Counted from the stretch's first letter, positions 48,301 through 57,223 are shown. The stretch is 64,000 bases of DNA from Terrirhizobium terrae (GCF_030323265.1 NZ_CP104992.1:3261501-3325500), one strand, 5' to 3'. Notes: a model not told the origin generated them from the sequence alone. Made by a program: numbers and translations.

Positions 48301-49237
48301 TCTTCGAACCGGTGACGAGGGCAGCAACCTTCTGCTCTTCCTTGACCTTCCAGTTGATGTATTCCTCGATATCCGGATGGTCGATATCGACGACGACCAT
48401 CTTGGCCGCACGACGGGTCGTGCCGCCCGACTTGATGGCGCCCGCTGCACGGTCGCCGATCTTGAGGAAGGACATGAGGCCGGAGGAGCGGCCGCCGCCG
48501 GAAAGCTTTTCGCCTTCGCCGCGCAGGTGGGAGAAGTTGGAGCCGGTGCCGGAGCCGTATTTGAACAGACGCGCTTCGCGGACCCACAGGTCCATGATGC
48601 CGCCTTCGTTGACCAGGTCGTCGCCGACGGACTGGATGAAGCAGGCATGCGGCTGCGGATGCTCATAGGCCGACTTGGACTTGGTCAGCTTGCCGGTGAA
48701 GGGGTCGACATAGAAATGGCCCTGGCCGGGACCATCGATGCCATAGGCCCAATGCAGGCCGGTGTTGAACCACTGAGGGGAGTTCGGGGCAACGCGCTGG
48801 GTGGCAAGCATATAGGCCAGCTCGTCCATGAAGGCGGCCGCATCGTCTTCCGACGTGAAGTAGCCACCCTTCCAGCCCCAATAGGTCCAGGTGCCGGCAA
48901 GACGCGTGAAGACCTGGCGGGCATCGGTCTCGGGGCCGTACTGCTCTTCCTTCGGAAGGTCCTTCAGAGCCTTCTCGTCGGCGACGGAGCGCCACAGGAA
49001 GGACGGAACGTCGTTTTCCTCGACCTTCTTCAAAAACTTCGGAACGCCGGCCTTGCGGAAATACTTCTGCGCCAGAACGTCGGTCGCGACCTGGGAGAAC
49101 TGCGACGGCACGTCGATATCGGCGAGGCGGAACACGATGGAACCGTCCGGATTGCGGATCTCGCTGGTCGCCTTGCGGAACTCGATTGTTCCGTAGGCGC
49201 CTGTCTCAGGCTTGGTGAAACGACGTTCGATGCGCAT
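45389..49237 (-). CDS. nrdJ: Adenosylcobalamin-dependent (class II) ribonucleotide reductase
   Basis: NrdJ makes deoxyribonucleotides using coenzyme B12 and works with or without oxygen. The 1282-residue product has the active-site blocks NPCSEYMFLDDTACNLASLN and APTGTIGLVMDCDTTGIEPD, the substrate loop region (SPQWFNTGLHWAYGIDGPGQ), and a C-terminal zinc ribbon (CSECQNFTMVRNGTCEKCDT, then CGATSGCS) for thioredoxin-type reduction. Length is normal for the rhizobial form. Two NrdR-box-like sites lie upstream. A 1401-residue open frame on the other strand is a shadow of this gene. Confidence 0.96.
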   Translation of the reverse strand: MRIERRFTKPETGAYGTIEFRKATSEIRNPDGSIVFRLADIDVPSQFSQVATDVLAQKYFRKAGVPKFLKKVEENDVPSFLWRSVADEKALKDLPKEEQYGPETDARQVFTRLAGTWTYWGWKGGYFTSEDDAAAFMDELAYMLATQRVAPNSPQWFNTGLHWAYGIDGPGQGHFYVDPFTGKLTKSKSAYEHPQPHACFIQSVGDDLVNEGGIMDLWVREARLFKYGSGTGSNFSHLRGEGEKLSGGGRSSGLMSFLKIGDRAAGAIKSGGTTRRAAKMVVVDIDHPDIEEYINWKVKEEQKVAALVTGSKIVAKHLKAIMKACVNCEGGSFENGGDDCFDPLKNPALKREIRAAKKDLVPENYVKRVIQFAQQGYKDLEFKTYDTDWDSEAYLTVSGQNSNNSVSLKDDFLRAVENDGEWNLTARKDGKVMKTLKAKDLWEQISYAAWASADPGIHFNTTMNDWHTSPAGGPIRGSNPCSEYMFLDDTACNLASLNLLQFKDKATKNIAIADYEHAVRLWTVVLEVSVMMAQFPSKEIAELSYQYRTLGLGYANIGGFLMSSGIPYDSKEGRAIAGSLTAIMTGIAYATSAEIAGELGPFPNFAPNRESMLRVMRNHRRAAYGETTGYEQLSVDPVPLYHSENPDQTLATHAKAAWDKALELGEKHGYRNAQTTVIAPTGTIGLVMDCDTTGIEPDFALVKFKKLAGGGYFKIINRAVPDALRSLGYSESQIAEIEAYAVGHGNLNQAPGINSSTLAAKGFPADKIEAVNGALKSAFDIKFVFNQWTLGADFLKETLKVTDEQLSDMSFNLLEHVGFSKKDIEAANVHVCGAMTLEGAPFLKEEHLAVFDCANPCGKIGKRYLSVESHIRMMAAAQPFISGAISKTINMPNEATVEDCGAAYMLSWKLALKANALYRDGSKLSQPLNASLIDEDDAEDAIEELVQAPTAAQAVQITEKIVERVIERVTREREKLPNRRQGYTQKANVGGHKVYLRTGEFGDGRIGEIFIDMHKEGAAFRAMMNNFAIAISLGLQYGVPLEEYVEAFTFTKFEPAGIVTGNDAIKNATSILDYVFRELAVSYLGRHDLAHVDTSDFGNTALGKGIQEGKTQLVSTGWTRGYKPTLIQGGATAGGSDARGEAKGAATAAPARASSGATVTAFAGAAARKLEPTVAISTSEVVSFKRDYEERAKELAEEIAEEALGEVANEEQQAATALFSDKAAADAAAAKTEAKKVEADRRMKSIMQGYTGNMCSECQNFTMVRNGTCEKCDTCGATSGCS

Positions 49238-49348
49238 TGCCTTTGGTCCCTCATCCTTTGTCGCCGAAATAGGCGCACGTGTCCGCTGCGGCCGCTCGCC
49301 ATCATGGGCAGCCGGCTAAAATTCCATCCAGAATCATCTTGGATGCCT

Positions 49349-49394
49349 ATCTGTATCTTGTGCTGGATGGTGGCTGCAAACACTAAATATAGTA
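49349..49394 (-). promoter_or_regulatory. Two NrdR-box-like sites upstream of nrdJ
   Basis: CACTAAATATAGTA (49381-49394) matches the NrdR consensus well; ATCTGTATCTTGTG (49349-49362) is a weaker match. Their centres are 32 bases apart, the spacing expected for paired NrdR boxes on one face of the helix. They lie about 112-157 bases before the nrdJ ATG. NrdR represses ribonucleotide reductase genes when dATP is high. Confidence 0.65.
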
Positions 49395-49622
49395 TTAACA
49401 GGATCTTTATGCCAGCCCAATCGTCATGGTGGAGACGTTTTTCGAGCGCACGAAAACCCGCCGCCTGGTGGTCGGTCAAAACCAGCCTTGCGCTTGAATG
49501 TTTCCGTCAAACTCGAAAAAGAACCGGCCTCGTTACTCCCGGTCCAGTCGCCGCCGCAACATGGGTTCATTCATGCGACCGGGCAGCGATTCGGTCAAGC
49601 CGTAGTTCGCAGTACTTTTTAA

Positions 49623-49655
49623 ACCACAAGATATTGTGGGTCATGCCTGTGGATA
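49623..49655. promoter_or_regulatory. Palindrome and perfect DnaA box in nrdJ-gpt spacer
   Basis: CCACAAGATATTGTGG (49623-49638) is a perfect 16-base palindrome, also NrdR-box-like, but it lies 386 bases from nrdJ. It is followed by TGTGGATAA (49647-49655), a perfect DnaA box on the complementary strand. The spacer 49238-49979 holds no protein gene; a hairpin at 49850-49878 (CGGCCCG / CGGGCCG plus inner stem) may terminate gpt. Confidence 0.5.
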
Positions 49656-49979
49656 ACGGGGAATAAAAAACGTCTAGGATTCTCAATCGGTTGGCGGATC
49701 AAGCTGAAGCTTGCGCGAGGCTTGCGATTTTCGATTGTGGCATCTTGGCGGCAAATCGGTCACCGCAAAAGCCCGCTTTCACGCCGGGTTTCAGCTTTTC
49801 GCCATACCATATTGAGACATATGGGTAACAGCGGCCACTAAATGTAGAACGGCCCGCCATCCTGTGGATGACGGGCCGGGTATTGACGGCAAATTGCGCA
49901 GGGCTGGCATGCGCGAAATCGGGGCTTCTCAACTCGGGATCTGCGGTGGGCTCGGATGCACCTACCACACCTTGTGTGT

Positions 49980-50477
49980 CTAGCCCTTGTGACCCTTGGC
50001 GATCGGCTCCTGATAGGTGAAGCCCATGTCCCAGGGGAAGTAGATCCAGGTATCCTGGGAAACTTCGGTGACGAAGGTGTCGATCGTCGGGACGCCGGAC
50101 GGTTTTGCGTAGACGCAGGCGAAATGCGCCTTGGGCATCATGGCGCGTACCTCGAGTGCCGTCTTGCCGGTATCGGTAAGGTCGTCGACGACGAGAACGC
50201 CTTCGCCGCCATTTTCCATCAGTTCGGGCGAGATGCCCTTGAGCAGCACCGTGTCGCCCTGGTTGACGTAGTCATGGCGCGTGGCGATGCAGACCGTGTC
50301 GATCAGGCGGATGTTGAGTTCGCGCGAAATGATCGCCGCCGGCACGAGGCCGCCGCGGGTGATGCAGACGATCGCCTTGAATTCCTGGCCGAGGCCAGAC
50401 AGGCGCCAGGACAGCGCGCGGGTGTCGCGGTGGAACTGGTCCCAGGATACGGGAAATGCTTTTTCTGGAAGAGACAT
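49980..50477 (-). CDS. gpt: Xanthine-guanine phosphoribosyltransferase
   Basis: Gpt salvages xanthine and guanine to nucleotides using PRPP. The 165-residue product starts at ATG 50477 (MSLPEKAFPVSWDQFHRDTR) and has the PRPP-binding motif GVLVVDDLTDTGKTALEVRA and the base-binding C-terminus (WIYFPWDMGFTYQEPIA). Length matches the family. Confidence 0.94.
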   Translation of the reverse strand: MSLPEKAFPVSWDQFHRDTRALSWRLSGLGQEFKAIVCITRGGLVPAAIISRELNIRLIDTVCIATRHDYVNQGDTVLLKGISPELMENGGEGVLVVDDLTDTGKTALEVRAMMPKAHFACVYAKPSGVPTIDTFVTEVSQDTWIYFPWDMGFTYQEPIAKGHKG

Positions 50478-50633
50478 GGTTTTGCCGCCGATACGAGAGG
50501 GTCTTTGACTTTCGCTAATAGCGGGAAGGAGGGGCGCTGCGCAAGCAGGCGCCTTAGCCGCCGATTGCCGGATGGCCTCATCCGGCCGCAATCCTCTGCG
50601 AAGGATCGGCAGCATTCGCATGAGGAGCATTTG

Positions 50634-51227
50634 ATGGACGAACTGGAAAAGGCCGCCCGTGGCCTGCTGTATGGCGCCAACCACGATCCCGCCGTGCTGG
50701 AAAAGCGCATGGCCGCAAAACGTATCCTCCATAAACTGAACGGGCTTTCACCCGACGAGGGGACGGAGCGGGCCGCCCTGATCCGCAGCCTGATGGGCCG
50801 GATCGGCAAAAATTTCGTCTTCGACGGCGCGGTCTACTGCGACTACGGCTTCAACATCGAGATCGGTGACAATTTCTACGCCAACGTCAACCTGATCATC
50901 CTCGACGGGGCGAAGGTGACGATCGGCGACAATGTCTTCATCGCGCCGAATGTCGGCATCTATACCGCCGGCCATCCGCTGGATGCCATAAGGCGCAATG
51001 CGGGCCTCGAATATGCGTTGCCGATCACGATCGGCAACAATGTCTGGATCGGGGGCGGTGTCTCGATCATGCCGGGCGTGACGATCGGCGACGGTGCCGT
51101 CATCGGCGGTGGCGCTGTGGTGACGAGGGACATTCCGCCGGACGTGGTCGCTGCCGGCAATCCCGCCCGTGTCATCCGCGAGATCACCGAGGAGGATGGC
51201 AGGCGCGAGAGTTTCGGCAGGAAATAG
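50634..51227 (+). CDS. Maltose O-acetyltransferase family (hexapeptide repeat) protein
   Basis: The 197-residue protein has an N-terminal maltose-acetyltransferase segment (KAARGLLYGANHDPAVLEKR) and a left-handed beta-helix of hexapeptide repeats (VTIGDNVFIAPNVGIYTAGH, which includes the catalytic His). It likely acetylates sugars; relatives include Maa and NodL, but nodulation function cannot be inferred. GAGGAGCATTTG precedes the ATG at 50634. Confidence 0.88.
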   Translation: MDELEKAARGLLYGANHDPAVLEKRMAAKRILHKLNGLSPDEGTERAALIRSLMGRIGKNFVFDGAVYCDYGFNIEIGDNFYANVNLIILDGAKVTIGDNVFIAPNVGIYTAGHPLDAIRRNAGLEYALPITIGNNVWIGGGVSIMPGVTIGDGAVIGGGAVVTRDIPPDVVAAGNPARVIREITEEDGRRESFGRK

Positions 51228-51289
51228 GCGAATTATCCGTCACGCCGCCCAACGAACGCGATAGCGCTGCCAGTATCAAGGAGCATGGA

Positions 51290-51808
51290 TTGCCGACTAT
51301 TCTTAAGACGGAGAGGCTCCGCCTGGAGACCTGGGGTGACGGTGGGATGGACGAATTGCTGGAACTGCATGGCAGTGCGGCGGTCATGCAGTTCCTTGAC
51401 GCCAAAGGCGAATTCTACGATCGCGCCAAGGCGGAGCGTCGCCTTGGCGAATGGGCAAGAGAATACGCCGATTACGGGCTGGGCAAGCAGCGCCTGGTCA
51501 GGAAAAGCGATGGCGCCTTTGTCGGGCGTGCCGGTTTTTCTCTGTTCGCGCCGGAAAAGCCCGAAATCGGATATTCGCTTTTGCCCGCACACTGGGGAAA
51601 TGGCTACGCGACCGAGATCGCCGAAGCGCTGCGTGACTGGCTTGAGGCGACCGGCCGTTGGGACAGGTTCATCGGATTTGCCCATATTGAGAACCACGCC
51701 TCGAAACGGGTGCTGGAACGGATCGGCATGAATGCGACACATCAGGCCGAGGTATCGGAAATGCCCATGCAGTTTTATGCTCTCGAATTTGCGGAGCGCG
51801 GTGCGTGA
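51290..51808 (+). CDS. GNAT family N-acetyltransferase (TTG start)
   Basis: The 172-residue protein has the RimJ/RimL-type GNAT fold: PTILKTERLRLETWGDGGMD, EIGYSLLPAHWGNGYATEIA (acetyl-CoA loop) and ENHASKRVLERIGM. AAGGAG ends six bases before TTG 51290, which decides the start; an ATG at 51285 is in another frame and too close. The substrate is unknown. Confidence 0.85.
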   Translation: MPTILKTERLRLETWGDGGMDELLELHGSAAVMQFLDAKGEFYDRAKAERRLGEWAREYADYGLGKQRLVRKSDGAFVGRAGFSLFAPEKPEIGYSLLPAHWGNGYATEIAEALRDWLEATGRWDRFIGFAHIENHASKRVLERIGMNATHQAEVSEMPMQFYALEFAERGA

Positions 51809-51965
51809 TGCCTTAACGGTGACTATCTCGTTGCCGTCCTCACATCGGGATGGGCAAAGCCGTTTCCGGCAGGCCCGAGGTGTTGACGGGGGCGTATCTC
51901 CTTTTGGTGTCTTTGGGGTGCGTATGAGCCGATGCTAAGCTGCCGCATTGCCTGGGGAGGGCACG

Positions 51966-52760
51966 ATGGCGGGTTATTTCGGGACGCAGGCACAGAAGAC
52001 GCTTCAGAAAACGGCAGAGGATGAGGCTCGCTTTATCGCGACGACGCCCGGTGCCTGTCAGGCAGGACGGATGATGGGCTGCGATGACCCGGAAATATTG
52101 GGCTGGGACAGGATCGGCGAATTCATCGCCCGTGACGGCGTTTGCGCCTTCCGGCTGGTCGATGCGGGACAGATCAGGGAGATCGAGGCGCAGCTGGCGC
52201 GCCGGAACTGCAGGCTCGACACATGGAATGTCTTCATCGCCGACAAGGCGACGGCGCTCGATGCGGCTCAGGCCATTCTTTGCGGCGGACTGCCGGACGG
52301 CCTGGCCGAACGCGAGATGCCGTCCGATCCGGAAGCAAGGCTGACGGAAGAGGTTCAGGCTTTCATGGCCGCTGCCGGTCTCGTGCCTTTTTCCGGCTCG
52401 ATGCTGGTCGGCAGTGTCGGGCCTGCTGCCACGACACTCATCGGCAATGGGGACGGGAGACTGGTGGCGACCGCCCACGGCTACCTGCCGCATAATGCAT
52501 TCAGCCGCTTCCATCGCTATGCCTGGGGTGGCCTCGTTGCGGTTGCCGATGTGGAACGCGGCAAGGGGCTGGGCAAATACGTTAATGCCCTGATCATCAA
52601 GACTGTCTTCGAACGGCTTTATGCCAGCCATATCTATGAACTGGTTTCAGCCGGCAACACGGCGTCGCAAAAGATGGTAGAGGCATGCGGCCTCCACCAT
52701 GATCCGGCCTTCGTTTGCGGCATCGCCACTCCGATCGATGCGGCGCGGTTCACGCGTTGA
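51966..52760 (+). CDS. GNAT family N-acetyltransferase
   Basis: The 264-residue protein has a C-terminal GNAT domain with GGLVAVADVERGKGLGKYVN, the acetyl-CoA loop, and SAGNTASQKMVEACGLHHDP. The N-terminal 130 residues are less conserved and include GYFGTQAQKTLQKTAEDEAR. The start at ATG 51966 follows GGGGAGGGCACG. The substrate is unknown. Confidence 0.82.
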   Translation: MAGYFGTQAQKTLQKTAEDEARFIATTPGACQAGRMMGCDDPEILGWDRIGEFIARDGVCAFRLVDAGQIREIEAQLARRNCRLDTWNVFIADKATALDAAQAILCGGLPDGLAEREMPSDPEARLTEEVQAFMAAAGLVPFSGSMLVGSVGPAATTLIGNGDGRLVATAHGYLPHNAFSRFHRYAWGGLVAVADVERGKGLGKYVNALIIKTVFERLYASHIYELVSAGNTASQKMVEACGLHHDPAFVCGIATPIDAARFTR

Positions 52761-52777
52761 CTTGGCTACGTTTTCCC

Positions 52778-53901
52778 TCAGAGGCGATCTAGCGCCGGAA
52801 GGATGATGTCGGTGAAAAGGCTGGCCACTTTTTTCAACTGGTCGGGATCGTCGTACATGCCCGCGGCGATCACCACGACGGCATCCATATCGGGTATCAC
52901 GACGATACGCTGGCCGCCGATGCCGAGGGCGATGATGATCGGCCGTTTTCCAGGCGTATTCGGTGTCGCATCGCTGAACCACCAGTGCATCGCATAACGA
53001 TAGGGAAACCAGGCATCCTGCTGCGGCGCAGTAGATGTCTTGATCCAATCCTGCGAGACCACCTGCTTGTCGGCGTAACGGCCCTGCTGCAGCACAAGCA
53101 GGCCGAGCTTGGCCATGTCGCGCGGTCTCAGCTTCAAACCGCCATAGGCGGCGGTCTCGCCGCTCGCTTTCAGCGCCATCCATCGATAGGTGGTGATACC
53201 GAGCGGCTTGAAGAGATTGTCCTCGGCAAAAGCAGTCAGCGTCTGGCCGCTGGCATTTTGCACTATCTTGCTCAGCAGCATCGTATCGCCGCCGCTGTAA
53301 GCCCAACGGGTGCCGGGCTTCGCAACAAGCCTCCGCTCCAGGACGGAGCGGTAAGGATCCACAGAGATTGCCATCAGCCGCTCGGTATTGCTGGGATGCG
53401 TGTAGGGCAGTTGTTCGTTCGTGTGAAAGCCGGACGTCATGGTCAGCAGCATGCGCAGCGAGATCTGCCGGCTGTCGGCGGTGACGAGATCCTTGTAACC
53501 GGGCAGCTACTCGAACATGGACTGGTCCAGGTCTTTGATCAGTCCGCGATCAAGCGCGATCCCGATCAGCAGCGACACGACACTCTTGCTCACCGAGCGC
53601 ACGTCATGGAGATCGCCGACGCCATATTGATACGTGCCGGCAGGACTGCCCCAGGGTTGGTCTCGCCCGCCGCTATAATGTTCGAAGACGAGTGTTCCAT
53701 GCCGCAGCACGAGAACGGCATGAGGGTTGAGGCCGGTCTTTTCGATCTGTCGGACGAGCCTGCAGGCCGTTTCCGATGCGGCGGGTTCGGACTTGACGAC
53801 ATAGCCCGTCTCCGTGCCGGGCAGGGAAGGCCGCAATCTTCTGCCGCTGCGGCTGGAGACGTAAACAGCATAAGCGCAATCAGCATGCCCGATCGGTTCA
53901 T
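52778..53901 (-). pseudogene. Serine hydrolase (beta-lactamase class C-like), interrupted
   Basis: A signal peptide (MNRSGMLIALMLFTSPAAAA) begins at ATG 53901. A -1 shift in about 53810-53850 joins it to the frame carrying the catalytic SxxK motif (DVRSVSKSVVSLLIGIALD). An in-frame TAG at 53509-53507 falls where a Tyr codon is expected (SMFE-stop-LPGYKDLVTADSR). The rest continues in frame with MLLTMTSGFHTNEQLPYTHP, YSGGDTMLLSKIVQNASG and a full C-terminal domain to 52778. A substitution-type stop is not explained by homopolymer error, so this may be a real pseudogene. Repaired, it would be 374 residues. Confidence 0.8.
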
Positions 53902-54024
53902 GGGACACGATCCTGTTCAGACCGTGCCTATATACCATGTTCCGAGCAGGCGGGCATCGGCCCAAAATAACAGGCCGTTCGTGCCGACCGCTTGGCGGAT
54001 ACAGGCGGTCGGCCCGACGAACCG

Positions 54025-54864
54025 CTAACGCGACAGAAGCGTCAGTGCCGTCATCTTGTCGAGCAGGCTGCGGGTGACACCGCCGAACAGCATTTCCCAC
54101 CAGCGTGAATGGCCGTAGCCGCCCATGACGAGCAGATCGATGCTCTGGTCGGCGAGGCGCGTCTCGATCGCTTGCGCAGGTGAAGCGCCACCGCTGTCCT
54201 GGGTCGTCAGTGTCACCGAAACACCGTGGCGCGAGAGCGCTTCGGCAATCTCGGCGCCGGCAAGTTCCGGCGCCCGATCACCGCGTTCCGGTGGATCGAT
54301 GACCAGGATTTCCACCGATTGGGCCTGTTTGAGGAATGGCAGGGCATCGAAGGTGGCGCGGGCGGCCTCGCGCGAGCCGTTCCAGGCGATCAGCACGCGC
54401 TCGATCGGCTTCGGCTGCTTCAGCGTATAAGGCACGAGCAGCATCGGCCTTCCGCTTTCGAAGAGGAAGGTTTCGAGATCTGCGCGGTGATCGGTCTGGG
54501 TCGGATCGCTCTGGGTAGCAACGATCAGGTCGACGGCGCGCGCCGTCTCCTGCACCGAGCTTGACGAATAACCGGCTGCCAGCATGTAGCTGCGCCATTC
54601 CGACGACAGGCCTTCGCTCGTGGTGCGCTGGCGAAAAATCTGCTCGATCGCGACCGTTTCCTTCTGTGCGGTTTCCTGCAGGATTTCGATGGCGGCGGGG
54701 TCGGGGATCTCCATCGGCGCGATCAGGGGAATGGCGGCGAGCGTTTCGGCATGCACGCCGATGAGGTGAGCAGAGAATTGTTCGGCCAGCGCTACGGCGA
54801 AATCGGTGATCTGAATTGCATTGCGCTGGGTGTCGAGAACGGCAAGAACCGTTTTGTAGGACAT
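54025..54864 (-). CDS. Universal stress protein with two UspA domains
   Basis: The 279-residue cytoplasmic protein has two UspA-like halves. The second ends LDLLVMGGYGHSRWWEMLFG-GVTRSLLDKMT, close to the ATP-binding G-2x-G-9x-G(S/T) motif. I chose the ATG at 54864 (MSYKTVLAVLDTQRNAIQIT) with GAGGAG upstream. Tandem UspA proteins respond to stress or energy limitation in other bacteria. Confidence 0.9.
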   Translation of the reverse strand: MSYKTVLAVLDTQRNAIQITDFAVALAEQFSAHLIGVHAETLAAIPLIAPMEIPDPAAIEILQETAQKETVAIEQIFRQRTTSEGLSSEWRSYMLAAGYSSSSVQETARAVDLIVATQSDPTQTDHRADLETFLFESGRPMLLVPYTLKQPKPIERVLIAWNGSREAARATFDALPFLKQAQSVEILVIDPPERGDRAPELAGAEIAEALSRHGVSVTLTTQDSGGASPAQAIETRLADQSIDLLVMGGYGHSRWWEMLFGGVTRSLLDKMTALTLLSR

Positions 54865-54954
54865 GGAAATCTCCTCATCGGCTGGCTTCATTGTGAGCCA
54901 GTATCCAGAAATAATCTGGTGCCGATTTGATGCCGGTCAACTGCCGGCGATGCG

Positions 54955-55729
54955 TCAGGCGTCGGCTGTCGGGTTGGCAGTGACCTTGGCCGCATCAAGT
55001 GCGGAGATCATCGCCTCGACCGCTTCTGCGGCCGCATCGAGCGGCGCGGCATCGCGGGCGCGCACGACGAGTTCGGTGGAAAATTTCTTGCCGTCGAAGC
55101 GCGGATAGGAGCCGATGCTGGTATCCGGATGAGCCTTCTGGATATCGGCGAGCAGCGTGCCGATATCGCCTTCGCCATAGGGGCAGGAGACCGACCGCGA
55201 CAGCATTTTCACGCCGCTGCGCAAAGTCGGCAGCACGTTGTCGACCATCGCCTGGAAGACTTGCGGCACGCCGGCCATGACATGGACATTGCCGATGACG
55301 AAACCCGGCGCCGTCGAGACCGGGTTGGGAATGTGCGTGGCCCCTTCCGGCATGCGCGCCATGCGCTGCCGGGCAGGGGTAAATTCCATCTCGCGCCGCT
55401 TGTACATCTCGGAAAGCAGCGTCATTGCCGCCGGATCGTAGACGCAGGGCACACCGAATGCTTTCGACATTGCGTCCGCGGTAATGTCGTCATGGGTCGG
55501 GCCGATCCCGCCCGAGGTGAAGACATAGTCGTATCGCGCCCGAAGCGCGTTGAGCGCCTCGACGATCGCGTCCTCTTCGTCGGCGACGATGCGCACTTCC
55601 TTGAGGTCGATGGCCGAAAGCGTCAGCATGTCGGCGAGGTGGCCGATATTCTTGTCTTTGGTGCGTCCCGACAAAAGCTCGTCGCCGATGGCGAGCATTG
55701 CGGCGGTAACGATCAAAGATCTCGGACAT
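54955..55729 (-). CDS. CinA-like competence/damage-inducible protein A domain (frameshift at N-terminus)
   Basis: The family (MoaB/Mog fold, COG1058) includes CinA-type nucleotide-processing enzymes; the C-terminal amidohydrolase domain is absent. The motif TSGGIGPTHDDITADAMSKA is intact. The ATG at 55729 has AGGAGG at good distance, but GATCTC at 55718-55723 (+ strand) adds one base. With GATTC the start reads MSESLIVTAAMLAIGDELLS, as expected. Corrected length is 257 residues. The alternative, a TTG at 55716, avoids the shift but lacks the strong ribosome site. Confidence 0.88.
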
Positions 55730-55965
55730 GGCTGGCCTCCTGACAGGGTAATCCGTCCTACGCCTGAAATGCGAAGGCAGGAAGAGGCAATCTTTCCTTC
55801 CGACGAAGCGCTCTATGTAGGAACGTTATATTTTCGTGACCGTCGGCGACTAACTGTCGTCAAAATGCGAACAGTGAGTTGCTCAGCCGGGCGCTGTATC
55901 CCGGCAAGGGTACTGATACATCTGGTTGCGGATTTGACTGCCCTGACATCAAACGGAGAGACTTC

Positions 55966-56565
55966 ATGGCTAAGGTTCTGGTTCTTTATTATTCTGCCTA
56001 CGGTCACATCGAGAAGATGGCCTATGCCGTCGCGGAAGGCGCGAAATCCGCCGGTGCGGATGTTACCGTCAAGCGCGTGCCGGAACTCGTTCCGGAAGAC
56101 GTTGCCAAGGCATCCTATTTCAAGCTTGACCAGGAAGCGCCGATCGCGACCCCGGACGAGCTCGAACAATATGATGCGATCATCGTCGGTGCCGGCACCC
56201 GCTTCGGCACGGTCGCCTCGCAGATGCGCAATTTCTGGGATCAGACCGGCGGCCTCTGGGCAGGCGGCAAGCTGGTCGGCAAACTCGGTTCGGTATTCAC
56301 GTCTTCGGCCACCCAGCATGGCGGCCAGGAATCAACCATCCTCGGCTTCATCCCGACATTCCTGCATCAAGGCATGGCGGTTGCCGGTCTTCCTTATGCC
56401 TTCCAGGGCCAGATGGGCGTCGAGGCAGTCAAAGGCGGCTCGCCCTACGGCGCATCGACCATCACCGATGGCGACGGCTCGCGCCAGCCTTCGGAGATCG
56501 AACTGGAAGCGGCAAAATATCAGGGCGCGCATGTCGCGAAGCTTGCAGCCAAGCTTTCCGCCTGA
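55966..56565 (+). CDS. wrbA: NAD(P)H:quinone oxidoreductase WrbA
   Basis: WrbA is a flavodoxin-like FMN enzyme that reduces quinones by two electrons and protects against oxidative stress. The 199-residue product has the FMN-phosphate loop VLVLYYSAYGHIEKMAYAVA, GTRFGTVASQMRNFWDQTGG and the C-terminal GGSPYGASTITDGDGSRQPS. The start at ATG 55966 follows GGAGAG. Confidence 0.94.
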   Translation: MAKVLVLYYSAYGHIEKMAYAVAEGAKSAGADVTVKRVPELVPEDVAKASYFKLDQEAPIATPDELEQYDAIIVGAGTRFGTVASQMRNFWDQTGGLWAGGKLVGKLGSVFTSSATQHGGQESTILGFIPTFLHQGMAVAGLPYAFQGQMGVEAVKGGSPYGASTITDGDGSRQPSEIELEAAKYQGAHVAKLAAKLSA

Positions 56566-56591
56566 TCGATAATACCCGTCACAGCAATAGA

Positions 56592-56620
56592 AGAAGGGAG
56601 CAGCGCCGCTGCTCCCTTCT
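56592..56620. terminator. Hairpin between convergent genes
   Basis: Perfect 13-base arms AGAAGGGAGCAGC and GCTGCTCCCTTCT with a GCC loop lie between wrbA and the small secreted protein gene. There is no strong T-run on either side, but the stem and position suggest a shared terminator. Confidence 0.6.
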
Positions 56621-56647
56621 GCCGTTAATGCCTGGAGGCGGTTGGAA

Positions 56648-56968
56648 TCAGCGCGGGTTGCACGACTGCACCGCAGGCGTCTGCAATTCGGTCGGCAACG
56701 GCGCCGGGTTCGCAGCATTCGCCGGGCTGCAGTTGGAATTGGGGCTGATCGAATTATTGCTGATCGAGCCTGTCGTGGTTGTGTCCACCGTCATGCTGCT
56801 CGACGCATCGTAATCCATCGTCGTCGAATTGTGATTGGTGCTCGGCGTAATCACGCTCGGGTCGCTCCCGGGGGTGCCGACAGGAATGTTGGCATCATAG
56901 GTCTGGGCCATGGCACCGCCGGCGGCCATCATGACGGAAAGGGTGGTGGCTGCAATAAGCGTCTTCAT
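56648..56968 (-). CDS. Small secreted protein of unknown function
   Basis: The 106-residue protein has a signal peptide (MKTLIAATTLSVMMAAGGAM-AQ) and a mature part rich in Ser, Thr, Asn and Pro with two cysteines near the end (PNSNCSPANAANPAPLPTEL, QSCNPR). It is probably periplasmic or surface exposed. No family is recognised. AGAAGAGAT precedes the ATG. Confidence 0.7.
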   Translation of the reverse strand: MKTLIAATTLSVMMAAGGAMAQTYDANIPVGTPGSDPSVITPSTNHNSTTMDYDASSSMTVDTTTTGSISNNSISPNSNCSPANAANPAPLPTELQTPAVQSCNPR

Positions 56969-57138
56969 ATCTCTTCTCCCTTGCTACGAGAGGGAAACAG
57001 ACGCTTCCATGCCTTTGTTCCGAAATCAGATTGAACAAAAAATGTGATGGCGGAGCAGGAACAAAATCTGTTTCGGCGAGATAGATGTCGGATGGTCGCA
57101 TGCTGGATGAGCTTCGGCGACGATGCGCACAAGCGCCT

Positions 57139-57223
57139 TGGTGCGGACGGCGGGGATCGAACCCGCATGACCGAGGTCGAGGGATTTTAAGTCCCTTGCG
57201 TCTACCAGTTTCGCCACGTCCGC
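57139..57223 (-). tRNA. tRNA-Leu (anticodon UAA)
   Basis: On the - strand the gene folds into a class II tRNA. The acceptor stem GCGGACG pairs with CGTCCGC, the anticodon loop is ACTTAAAAT with anticodon TAA, there is an extended variable arm, and the T-loop is GGTTCGATCC. CCA is encoded in the genome (57139-57141). The total is 85 bases. Confidence 0.95.

Noticed and set aside
45461..49666. 1401-residue open frame on the + strand
   Set aside because: It lies antisense to nrdJ throughout and has the Gly/Val/Arg-rich composition of a shadow frame in high-GC DNA; nrdJ is unmistakable.
50634..51227. Nodulation gene nodL
   Set aside because: The family resemblance is shared by many sugar acetyltransferases, and no other nod gene or nod box is present.
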